Shown piece by piece: positions 24,963 through 31,945 of a DNA stretch of 33,711 nucleotides. The DNA is from Pseudomonas nabeulensis (GTDB lineage: Bacteria > Pseudomonadota > Gammaproteobacteria > Pseudomonadales > Pseudomonadaceae): assembly GCF_004682045.1 (NCBI RefSeq), contig NZ_QUZT01000071.1, forward strand, positions 1 to 33,711, written 5' to 3'. The notes below the pieces were generated by a model. It was not told the origin of the DNA, did not search any database, and worked only from the letters and a program-made list of their open reading frames with translations. Numbering within the stretch: position 1 is the first letter of the stretch; each line of letters opens with the position of its first letter. The position numbers and the translations under genes were made by a program.

Positions 24963-25301
24963 ATGCACGCCGTCGAAACCACCCTCCCCGCTCCCCGTGC
25001 CGATGTGTGGGCCGTCAACAGCGCTCACTGCCAGGCGCATTACCAGATCATCGCCGAAGCCGAACCGGACGTGCTGTGCCGGGTGCTCAACTTTTTCGCC
25101 CTGCAATTCCTCATCCCTCGTGAGGTTCTGGTGAACCGCGAAGAAGACCTGCTCAACATCACTATCGTGATGGACGGCCTCAGCTGGCACCGCGCCCAAG
25201 TAATCGGCGAAAAGATTCGAAACCTGATCAGCGTGTGTTCGCTGGAGGTGCTTGCGGCTGATGCCGTGGGGCTTGAAGCGGTGGTGGCAATCGCTCGGTA
25301 A
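24963..25301 (+). CDS. Small ACT-like domain protein
   Basis: Protein of 112 residues with no signal peptide. The central part (YQIIAEAEPDVLCRVLNFFALQFLIPREVLV, then LLNITIVMDGL and HRAQVIGEKIRNLISVCSLEVL) follows a beta-alpha-beta-beta-alpha-beta ACT pattern like the small regulatory subunit of acetolactate synthase. No catalytic motifs are visible. TGGAG precedes the ATG. It is transcribed away from an Lrp regulator, 127 bases apart, which suggests an amino-acid-responsive role. The function is inferred from fold only; I know no characterised homologue. Confidence 0.75.
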   Translation: MHAVETTLPAPRADVWAVNSAHCQAHYQIIAEAEPDVLCRVLNFFALQFLIPREVLVNREEDLLNITIVMDGLSWHRAQVIGEKIRNLISVCSLEVLAADAVGLEAVVAIAR

Positions 25302-25364
25302 AAACCTGCAATACACACTGGGAGGTGGTTTTTCAGGGGCTGGCTAGCCTGGGAGAACGTCCGA

Positions 25365-25378
25365 TTTTCCCGGGAAAA
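25365..25378. promoter_or_regulatory. Perfect palindrome over the GspE-like gene's ribosome-binding site
   Basis: TTTTCCCGGGAAAA is a perfect 14-base palindrome ending 5 bases before the start codon ATG 25384. Its right half (GGGAAAA) would serve as the ribosome-binding site. It could be an operator or an RNA hairpin that limits translation. Confidence 0.45.
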
Positions 25379-25383
25379 CTTTG

Positions 25384-27063
25384 ATGGCCTTTGATCAACG
25401 ATTGGAATTGCGCCAGCTATTGCCCGCCTTGTTCGACGCAGGGCTGGTGCCTGCCGATTTGGCTTCAAGCTTCTCCGCACTGCCAGTGGACGACGCTCAA
25501 CATCCACTGGAGCAAATCGCCACCCAAGGCATCTGCCTGGAAACCCTGACGCAATGGCTGGCTCGACAGGCGGACCAACCTTATCTGCGCATCGACCCGT
25601 TGAAGATCGACGTAGCCGCGGTGGTGCCGCTGATGTCCCACGCATTTGCCCAACGCCACGCCATCCTTGTGGTGGCCGTAGACACCCAGACCGTCACTAT
25701 CGCCAGCACCCAACCCTACGTTACCGGCTGGGAGGCCGGGCTGGCGCAGGTGCTCAAGCGGACGATCAAGCGCGTGGTGGCCAACCCTCAACACATCCGG
25801 CGCTACATCCACGAGTTCTATCGACTGGCGAAATCGGTCAGCGGTGCCGACCAGAAGATCGCGGCGCCCGGCCATTTCGACCCGCTCAACCTGGGCGCCA
25901 GCAGCCAGGAACCAGACGCCAACGACGCGCATATCGTCAATATTGTCGACTGGTTGCTGCAGTACGCCTTCGGCCAGCGGGCCAGTGATATCCATATCGA
26001 ACCGTGCCGGGAGCAAGGCCGAGTGCGCTTTCGCATCGATGGACTGCTGCATGATGTCTATCAATTTCCGCCGCAGGTGACGGTGGCGGTGGTCAGCCGC
26101 CTGAAAAGCCTGGGGCGCATGAACGTGGCGGAAAAACGCAAACCCCAGGACGGCCGAGTCAAGGCCAAAAGCCCAACGGGGACGGAGGTGGAGTTTCGCC
26201 TTTCCACCTTGCCCACAGCGTTCGGCGAAAAACTGGTCATGCGGATTTTCGACCCACAGGTGCTGCTCAAGGGGTTCGACCAACTGGGCTTGTCACACGA
26301 AGACCAGCAGCGCTGGCACGCCATGACCCGTCATACCGACGGCATCATCCTGGTCACCGGCCCAACCGGCTCGGGCAAGACCAGCACCCTCTACACCACC
26401 CTCAGGCAACTGGCGACCCGTGAGGTCAACCTGTGCACGGTGGAAGACCCTATCGAGATGGTAGAGCCCTCGTTCAACCAGATGCAGGTGCAGCACAATA
26501 TCGACCTGACCTTCGCCAGCGGCATCCGCGCCCTGCTGCGCCAAGACCCGGACATCATCATGATCGGTGAGATCCGCGACCAGGAAACCGCCGAAATGGC
26601 GATCCAGGCCGCGCTGACCGGACACCTGGTGCTGTCGACCCTGCACACCAACGACGCACCGAGTGCCATCAGCCGCTTACAGGAATTGGGGATTGCTCAC
26701 TATTTGATCAAAGCTACGCTTATAGGCGTGATGGCGCAGCGTTTGGTCAGGGTTTTGTGCCCCCACTGCAAGCGTGCGACGGGTGACGGCTTTGAAGCCG
26801 TTGGTTGTGCAGAATGCCGAACCAGCGGCTATCAGGGGCGCGCCGGGGTCTACGAAATCATGCCCATGGATGAGACGCTCAAGGCACTGGTCACGACCGG
26901 TGCCGACGTTCAAGCCCTGCGTGAGGCAGCCGTTGCGCAAGGCATGTGCAGCCTGCGCATGGCCGGTATGCAAAAAGTAATCGCAGGGCAGACGACGCTG
27001 GCAGAGGTATTGCGGGTAACGCCTGGGTATTCTGAAACAAATCCTTTGATTGTCAGGCCGTGA
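25384..27063 (+). CDS. Orphan GspE/PilB-type secretion ATPase
   Basis: Hexameric type II secretion/type IV pilus-type ATPase of 559 residues. The N-terminal region (about 1-150) matches the GspE N-domain layout. The N2 domain contains ASDIHIEPC. Motifs are Walker A GPTGSGKT (326-333), Asp box and Walker B IIMIGE (391-396), the His box STLHTNDAPSAISRL, and a zinc-type cysteine set Cys459, Cys462, Cys475, Cys478 before YQGRAGVYEIMP. The gap between cysteine pairs is only 12 residues, shorter than I expect for typical GspE. No other secretion or pilus gene is nearby. A lone homologue at the same place (PA5210) is recalled from P. aeruginosa. Confidence 0.9.
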   Translation: MAFDQRLELRQLLPALFDAGLVPADLASSFSALPVDDAQHPLEQIATQGICLETLTQWLARQADQPYLRIDPLKIDVAAVVPLMSHAFAQRHAILVVAVDTQTVTIASTQPYVTGWEAGLAQVLKRTIKRVVANPQHIRRYIHEFYRLAKSVSGADQKIAAPGHFDPLNLGASSQEPDANDAHIVNIVDWLLQYAFGQRASDIHIEPCREQGRVRFRIDGLLHDVYQFPPQVTVAVVSRLKSLGRMNVAEKRKPQDGRVKAKSPTGTEVEFRLSTLPTAFGEKLVMRIFDPQVLLKGFDQLGLSHEDQQRWHAMTRHTDGIILVTGPTGSGKTSTLYTTLRQLATREVNLCTVEDPIEMVEPSFNQMQVQHNIDLTFASGIRALLRQDPDIIMIGEIRDQETAEMAIQAALTGHLVLSTLHTNDAPSAISRLQELGIAHYLIKATLIGVMAQRLVRVLCPHCKRATGDGFEAVGCAECRTSGYQGRAGVYEIMPMDETLKALVTTGADVQALREAAVAQGMCSLRMAGMQKVIAGQTTLAEVLRVTPGYSETNPLIVRP

Positions 27064-27140
27064 AACCGTTCTTACTCAGTGACGAGACCGTTACAATCGG
27101 CCACCGTCGCTTCACTGACACCATCAGATAGGGAATCGTT

Positions 27141-28061
27141 ATGCAGATCGGAACCGTACTGCTTCTTTTCGTGGGTTTGGCCGTAGCCATCCTGTTCATG
27201 GGCTTCAAGGTGGTGCCTCAGGGCTACCAATGGACCGTCGAACGTTTCGGCCGCTACACCAATACCCTCAAACCCGGCCTGAACATCATCATCCCGGTCA
27301 TGGACCGCATCGGTCGCAAGATCAACGTGATGGAAAGCGTGCTGGATATTCCTCCACAAGAAGTCATCACCGCCGACAACGCCACCGTGCAGATCGATGC
27401 CGTGTGCTTCTTCCAGGTGGTCAACACCGCCCAGGCGGCGTACGAGGTCAACAACCTCGAACATGCCATCCGCAACCTGCTGCAAACCAATATCCGCACC
27501 GTGCTCGGCTCCATGGAGCTGGACGCCATGCTCAGCCAGCGTGACGGCATCAACGAAAAACTGCTGAAAACCGTGGATGAAGCTACCGCACCGTGGGGCA
27601 TCAAGATCACCCGTATCGAGATCAAGGACATCAGCCCGCCTGCCGACCTGATGGCCGCCATGTCCGGCCAGATGAAAGCCGAGCGGATCAAGCGTGCACA
27701 AATCCTTGAAGCCGAAGGCCTGCGGGCGTCGGCGATCCTGACCGCCGAAGGTAAGAAGCAGGCGCAGATCCTTGAGGCCGAGGGTAGCCGTCAGGCGGCG
27801 TTCCTTGAATCCGAAGCCCGTGAGCGTCAAGCCGAAGCCGAAGCTCGTGCCACCCAAGTGGTGTCCGAGGCAATTGCGTCGGGCAACGTGCAGGCGGTCA
27901 ACTACTTCGTCGCGCAAAAGTACATCGATGCCTTGGGCAAACTGGCTTCGGCCAACAACAGCAAGGTCATTCTGATGCCGCTGGAGGCCAGCCAGGTAAT
28001 CGGTGCAGTTGGCGGTATTGGCGAGATCGTCAAGGCAACCTTCGACAACAAGAAAGGCTGA
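27141..28061 (+). CDS. qmcA: SPFH/band-7 membrane protein QmcA
   Basis: Stomatin-like inner-membrane protein of 306 residues. One N-terminal membrane segment (VLLLFVGLAVAILFMGFKVV) is followed by the band-7 domain (VPQGYQWTVERFGRYTNTL, VMDRIGRKINVMESVLDIPPQEVI, RTVLGSMELDAMLSQRDGIN) and an alanine/glutamate-rich coiled coil (ILEAEGLRASAILTAEG, SEARERQAEAEARAT). The C-terminal IASGNVQAVNYFVAQKY and the rest track E. coli QmcA closely. It is paired with nfeD 4 bases downstream, the standard arrangement. Members act in membrane microdomain organisation and quality control; the specific clients are unknown. Confidence 0.94.
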   Translation: MQIGTVLLLFVGLAVAILFMGFKVVPQGYQWTVERFGRYTNTLKPGLNIIIPVMDRIGRKINVMESVLDIPPQEVITADNATVQIDAVCFFQVVNTAQAAYEVNNLEHAIRNLLQTNIRTVLGSMELDAMLSQRDGINEKLLKTVDEATAPWGIKITRIEIKDISPPADLMAAMSGQMKAERIKRAQILEAEGLRASAILTAEGKKQAQILEAEGSRQAAFLESEARERQAEAEARATQVVSEAIASGNVQAVNYFVAQKYIDALGKLASANNSKVILMPLEASQVIGAVGGIGEIVKATFDNKKG

Positions 28062-28065
28062 GGCC

Positions 28066-28512
28066 ATGTGGGATTTCCTGCAGCACCTGTCGTTCTGGGA
28101 CTGGCTGGCACTGGGCACGGTGCTGCTGATTCTTGAGGTATTCGGCGCCGGTGGCTACCTGTTGTGGATGGGTATCGCCGCAGCCGCCGTCGGCGTGATC
28201 AAGTTTCTGGTGCCGCCCCTGGGGCTGGAATGGCAACTGCTGCTGTTTGCCGTGTTGTCGATACTGACTGCGGTGTATTGGTGGAAGCGCCAGCGCAGCA
28301 GTGCCAAGGCCAGTGACCAACCAGGGCTCAACGAACGCGGGTCTGAGTTGATTGGTCGCACCTTTGTGGTGCATCAAGCAATTATCGATGGCCGGGGCAA
28401 AGTTAAAGTCGGTGATGGTGTCTGGATGGTCACCGGTCCTGACTGCCCCGTAGGCGCTCAAGTACGGGTGATTGGTCAGAACGGCGTGGTTTTGAAGGTT
28501 GAAACTGTTTAG
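28066..28512 (+). CDS. NfeD-family membrane protein
   Basis: Short NfeD (NfeD1b-like) protein of 148 residues. Three membrane helices lie within about 10-80 (LALGTVLLILEVFGAGGYLLWMGIAAAAVGV and LLLFAVLSILTAVYWW). A cytoplasmic OB-fold follows (GSELIGRTFVVHQAIIDGRG, VGDGVWMVTGPDCPVGAQVRVIG). It has no protease domain. The ATG at 28066 has GGCTGAGG upstream, overlapping the qmcA end. These proteins work with their neighbouring SPFH protein. Confidence 0.92.
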   Translation: MWDFLQHLSFWDWLALGTVLLILEVFGAGGYLLWMGIAAAAVGVIKFLVPPLGLEWQLLLFAVLSILTAVYWWKRQRSSAKASDQPGLNERGSELIGRTFVVHQAIIDGRGKVKVGDGVWMVTGPDCPVGAQVRVIGQNGVVLKVETV

Positions 28513-28581
28513 TCGGCAATGGAACTCGGTTGGGCTAACTACAATCATAAAGTACAGATCACCCAACCGGAGTCACCCATC

Positions 28582-28896
28582 ATGCGTCTTAAATATGCTG
28601 TCGCAACCCTTGCTGTGCTTTCCCTTCCTGTCGGTTCAGCGATGGCCGACAGTTTCTGGCGCAATGTCATCTCGTCGGGTGCCACAACTGGCTCGACGTA
28701 CCTGACCTTCAAGGATCACAAGTTGGTCGTCGCTGCACAAGACGACGCAGGCAGCTTCGTTGCCAGCGACGGCGGTATCCGTGGCCCCTACCTGGAAGCC
28801 GCGATGCAGAAAGTCCGCGCCGACAACCCTGGCCTGCAGGCCACGGATATGGAGCTGGCCAACGCCATCCTCGCGAAAAACGCTGTTACCGAGTGA
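28582..28896 (+). CDS. DUF2388 small exported protein
   Basis: 104-residue protein with a Sec signal peptide (MRLKYAVATLAVLSLPVGSAMAD), followed by SFWRNVISSGATTGSTYLTF and KLVVAAQDDAGSFVASDGGIRGPYLEAA. I recognise this as the pseudomonad DUF2388 family, of unknown function and probably periplasmic. ATG 28582 puts the signal peptide at the N-terminus and has CCGGAG upstream; an ORF start at 28519 does not. No cysteine is visible. A strong terminator follows. Confidence 0.88.
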   Translation: MRLKYAVATLAVLSLPVGSAMADSFWRNVISSGATTGSTYLTFKDHKLVVAAQDDAGSFVASDGGIRGPYLEAAMQKVRADNPGLQATDMELANAILAKNAVTE

Positions 28897-28912
28897 TTCC
28901 ACATACTCCGGA

Positions 28913-28942
28913 AAATGCCGCTTTCCCAAGCGGCATTTTTTT
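28913..28942 (+). terminator. Intrinsic terminator of the DUF2388 gene
   Basis: AAATGCCGCTT (28913-28923) pairs perfectly with AAGCGGCATTT (28928-28938) around a 4-base loop. Seven Ts run from 28936 to 28942. It lies 16 bases after the stop and is also A-rich on the other side, so it could act in both directions. Confidence 0.93.
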
Positions 28943-29061
28943 GCCCGCACGATGACGATTCATTCACGGGTGACAGGCTATATTCAGTCGAGCCGTGCAA
29001 CCATGCCGGTACTGATACGCTTCTTATTCATCGCCAATCTGAAACGGATGCCTTCGTCGCC

Positions 29062-30204
29062 ATGAGCCAACTGCCCTTCCTGCCGTTCTCCAAACCTACT
29101 ATCGATGAAGCCACCATCTCGGCGGTCGGTGATGTACTGCGCTCCGGCTGGATCACCAGTGGACCAAAAGTGCAGGCGTTCGAGGCACAGTTGTCGGAAT
29201 ACTTTGGCGGCCGTCCGGTACGCACTTTCAACTCAGGCACCTGCACCATGGAGATTGCCTTGCGCATCGCCGGTATCGGGCCTGGCGATGAAGTGATCAC
29301 CACGCCGATCTCGTGGGTGGCCACGGCCAACGTGATCCTGGAAGTCGGCGCCACGCCGGTGTTTGCCGATATCGATCCGGTGACCCGCAATATCGATCTG
29401 ACCCAAGTGGAAGCCGCAATCACCCCACGTACCAAGGCGATTATCCCGGTGTACCTGGCCGGCCTGCCCCTGGACATGCCAATGCTTTATGCACTGGCCA
29501 ACAAGTACAACCTGCGCATTATCGAAGACGCCGCCCAGGCGCTGGGTTCCAGCTGGGATGGTGAGCGTATTGGCGCAACGGGCGACTTCGTGTCGTTCAG
29601 CTTCCAGGCCAACAAGAACATCACCTCTTCCGAAGGCGGTTGTCTGGTATTGAACAACGCCGAAGAAGCGCGCCTGGCGGAAAAGTACCGCCTGCAAGGC
29701 GTGACCCGCACCGGCTTCGACGGCCTGGATGTGGATGTGCTGGGTGGCAAGTTCAATATGACCGACATCGCCGCCGCCATCGGCCTGGGGCAGTTTGCTC
29801 ATATCGAAAAGATCACTGCCCATCGCCAGAACCTGGCGCGACACTACTTCAAATGCTTCGGGGCGGACTTTGAAGCGCAATACGGCGCACAACTGCCGCC
29901 GGCAGATTTCGAAAACAGCAACTGGCACCTGTTCCAACTGGTGCTGCCGGAACGTCAGGACGGCTTGCCCGCTCGCGCAACCTTCATGGAGCAGATGCAG
30001 GCCCATGGCGTCGGCATTGGCTATCACTACCCACCGATCCACCTGTTGAGCCTTTATCGGGCGCAGGGGTTCAAGGAAGGCATGTTCCCGGTAGCGGAAA
30101 AGGTGGGGCGTTTGATTGTGTCGTTGCCAATGTTCACGGCGATGACAGAGGCGGATGTGGAGCGGTCGGTGGCAGCCGTAAAAGCAGTCTTGAAAGCGAG
30201 CTAA
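29062..30204 (+). CDS. DegT/DnrJ/EryC1-family aminotransferase
   Basis: PLP-dependent sugar-aminotransferase-type enzyme of 380 residues. It opens LPFLPFSKPTIDEATISAVG, with SGWITSGPKVQAFEA, as in ArnB-like enzymes. PLP-site features are Asp156 (IIEDAAQALGSS) and the Schiff-base lysine Lys185 in SFSFQANKNITSSEGG. YHYPPIHLLSLY is the C-terminal family motif. The start ATG 29062 is chosen by homology; no clear ribosome-binding site is visible. Neighbours include no nucleotide-sugar or polysaccharide genes, so the substrate is unknown. In other pseudomonads I recall gcvP near this position. Confidence 0.88.
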   Translation: MSQLPFLPFSKPTIDEATISAVGDVLRSGWITSGPKVQAFEAQLSEYFGGRPVRTFNSGTCTMEIALRIAGIGPGDEVITTPISWVATANVILEVGATPVFADIDPVTRNIDLTQVEAAITPRTKAIIPVYLAGLPLDMPMLYALANKYNLRIIEDAAQALGSSWDGERIGATGDFVSFSFQANKNITSSEGGCLVLNNAEEARLAEKYRLQGVTRTGFDGLDVDVLGGKFNMTDIAAAIGLGQFAHIEKITAHRQNLARHYFKCFGADFEAQYGAQLPPADFENSNWHLFQLVLPERQDGLPARATFMEQMQAHGVGIGYHYPPIHLLSLYRAQGFKEGMFPVAEKVGRLIVSLPMFTAMTEADVERSVAAVKAVLKAS

Positions 30205-30226
30205 AAACTCCCCGTTGACGCAATAC

Positions 30227-30258
30227 AATGTGGGAGGGGGCTTGCCCCCTCCCACATT
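30227..30258. repeat. Collapsed REP palindrome between convergent genes
   Basis: AATGTGGGAGGGGGC-TT-GCCCCCTCCCACATT, 15-bp perfect arms with a 2-base loop. It lies between the DegT-type gene and gcvH, both reading into it, and no other terminator is evident. It is the same form as the copy at 16355. Confidence 0.9.
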
Positions 30259-30269
30259 TGAATCTGTGT

Positions 30270-30653
30270 TTACTCGCCGATGGCGGCCTTGTAGCCAGCA
30301 GCATCCAGCAGCTTTTCCAGATCAGCCGGATTGCTTGGCTTGAGCTTGAAGATCCACGCGCCGTACGGGTCAGAGTTCAACAGTTCTGGCTCGCCACTCA
30401 GGGCTTCGTTCACCGCGATCACTTCGCCAGCCACGGGCGAGTAGATATCCGAAGCAGCCTTCACCGACTCAACCACGCCCGCCTGATCGGCCGCGGCAAA
30501 TACGTTGCCGACTTCGGTCAACTCAACAAACACCACATCACCCAACGCTTCCTGGGCATGGTCGGAGATACCGACGGTCACAGTGCCGTCAGCTTCCAGG
30601 CGTGCCCACTCGTGACTTTCGGCAAAACGCAGGTCGGCAGGGATATCGCTCAT
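30270..30653 (-). CDS. gcvH: Glycine cleavage system H protein GcvH
   Basis: Lipoyl carrier of the glycine cleavage complex, 127 residues. The lipoyl-attachment lysine is Lys65 in VVESVKAASDIYSPVAGEV. HEWARLEADGTVTVGISDHA and SDPYGAWIFKLKPSN are typical. The start is ATG 30653 (MSDIPADLRF), with GAGG upstream. It follows gcvT by 53 bases and should be cotranscribed. The usual next gene, gcvP, is missing. A second gcv set elsewhere in the genome would supply the P protein. Confidence 0.96.
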   Translation of the reverse strand: MSDIPADLRFAESHEWARLEADGTVTVGISDHAQEALGDVVFVELTEVGNVFAAADQAGVVESVKAASDIYSPVAGEVIAVNEALSGEPELLNSDPYGAWIFKLKPSNPADLEKLLDAAGYKAAIGE

Positions 30654-30706
30654 AGTCTGTGTCCTCAAAAAGAAATGTCAGCGGCCTTCGGCCTGCCGGA
30701 AATAGG

Positions 30707-31789
30707 TTAGATCAAGGTTTTACCATGGCGCACAAACGTCGGCTTGACCACTCGAACCGGGTACCACTTGCCGCGGATTTCCACCTCGGCCCGGTCGCCA
30801 GTTGCCGTCGGTACGCGCGCCAAGGCAATGGATTTACTTAGCGTGGGAGAGAAACTACCACTGGTGATCTCCCCTTCGCCAACATTGGCGATACGAACCA
30901 CTTGATGAGCGCGTAAAACTCCACGCTCTTCCAGCACCAACCCCACCAATTTGGACTGCACGCCCGCCGCCAATTCGGCTTCCAGGGCAGTACGCCCGAT
31001 GAAATCGCGTTCGGCAGGCTCCCAGGCGATGCTCCAGGCCATATTGGCGGCCAAAGGCGAAACGTCCTGATGGATATCCTGGCCGTACAGGTTCATCCCG
31101 GCTTCCAGGCGCAGGGTGTCGCGTGCGCCGAGGCCAATGGGTGAAATACCGGCGCCCACCAGATCGTTGAAAAAACCCGGTGCCTGATCGGCAGGCAGGA
31201 CAATTTCCAGGCCATCTTCGCCGGTGTAGCCGGTGCGAGCGATAAACCAGTCGCCGTCGGCCTGGCCTTCGAAGGGCTTGAGCTGGTGAATCAGGGTGCT
31301 GCGGGACTGGGTGACCAGTTCGGCGATTTTCTGCCGGGCATGGGGACCTTGGATGGCAAGCATGGCCAACTCGGGGCGCTCATGCAGTTGCACCTGGTAG
31401 CGGCCCAATTGCGCCTGCATCCAGGCCATGTCCTGGTCGCGGGTAGCGGCGTTGACTACCAGCCGGTAGCCCGCCTCGGTGCGGTAGACGATCATGTCGT
31501 CCACCACGCCGCCCTGTTCATTGAGCATGGCACTGTACAGTGCACGGCCATAGCCGTGCAGGCGATCCACATCATTGGCCAGCAGGTGCTGGAGCCATTC
31601 CTTGGCCTGGGGGCCGGTGATATCGATCACGGTCATATGGGATACATCGAACACCCCGCAGTCACGTCGCACCTGATGGTGTTCTTCGACTTGCGAGCCG
31701 TAATGCAGAGGCATATCCCAACCGCCAAAATCGACCATTTTCGCGCCGAGGGCGAGATGCAGGTCATACAGAGGCGTACGCTGTCCCAT
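30707..31789 (-). CDS. gcvT: Glycine cleavage system aminomethyltransferase GcvT
   Basis: Tetrahydrofolate-dependent T protein, 360 residues. It transfers the methylene group from the H protein to folate with release of ammonia. The N-terminus MGQRTPLYDLHLALGAKMV, the stretch FDVSHMTVIDITGP, RTGYTGEDGLEI and the late GEITSGSFSPTLSKSIALA are family signatures. The ATG at 31789 has GGAGAA upstream; a longer 19-codon reading is unsupported. The 156-base leader upstream shows no glycine-riboswitch core that I can recognise. Confidence 0.95.
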   Translation of the reverse strand: MGQRTPLYDLHLALGAKMVDFGGWDMPLHYGSQVEEHHQVRRDCGVFDVSHMTVIDITGPQAKEWLQHLLANDVDRLHGYGRALYSAMLNEQGGVVDDMIVYRTEAGYRLVVNAATRDQDMAWMQAQLGRYQVQLHERPELAMLAIQGPHARQKIAELVTQSRSTLIHQLKPFEGQADGDWFIARTGYTGEDGLEIVLPADQAPGFFNDLVGAGISPIGLGARDTLRLEAGMNLYGQDIHQDVSPLAANMAWSIAWEPAERDFIGRTALEAELAAGVQSKLVGLVLEERGVLRAHQVVRIANVGEGEITSGSFSPTLSKSIALARVPTATGDRAEVEIRGKWYPVRVVKPTFVRHGKTLI

Positions 31790-31945
31790 GGGTTTCTCCT
31801 TCCGGGCTTGGCGAAGGTGCGCGGAGCTACTGTTCGCGCCGAACACCTTGAATTACAAGGCCTGCAGCCACGTCCAGCGACCCGCTCCGAAAGACGAAGC
31901 GCACCGAATGCCGCGCATTGTAGCCGCAAGCCGTAGGACTGGCAC

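Noticed and set aside
31790..31945. Possible glycine riboswitch upstream of gcvT
   Set aside because: Read on the minus strand, the 156-base leader lacks the recognisable conserved aptamer core and tandem layout.
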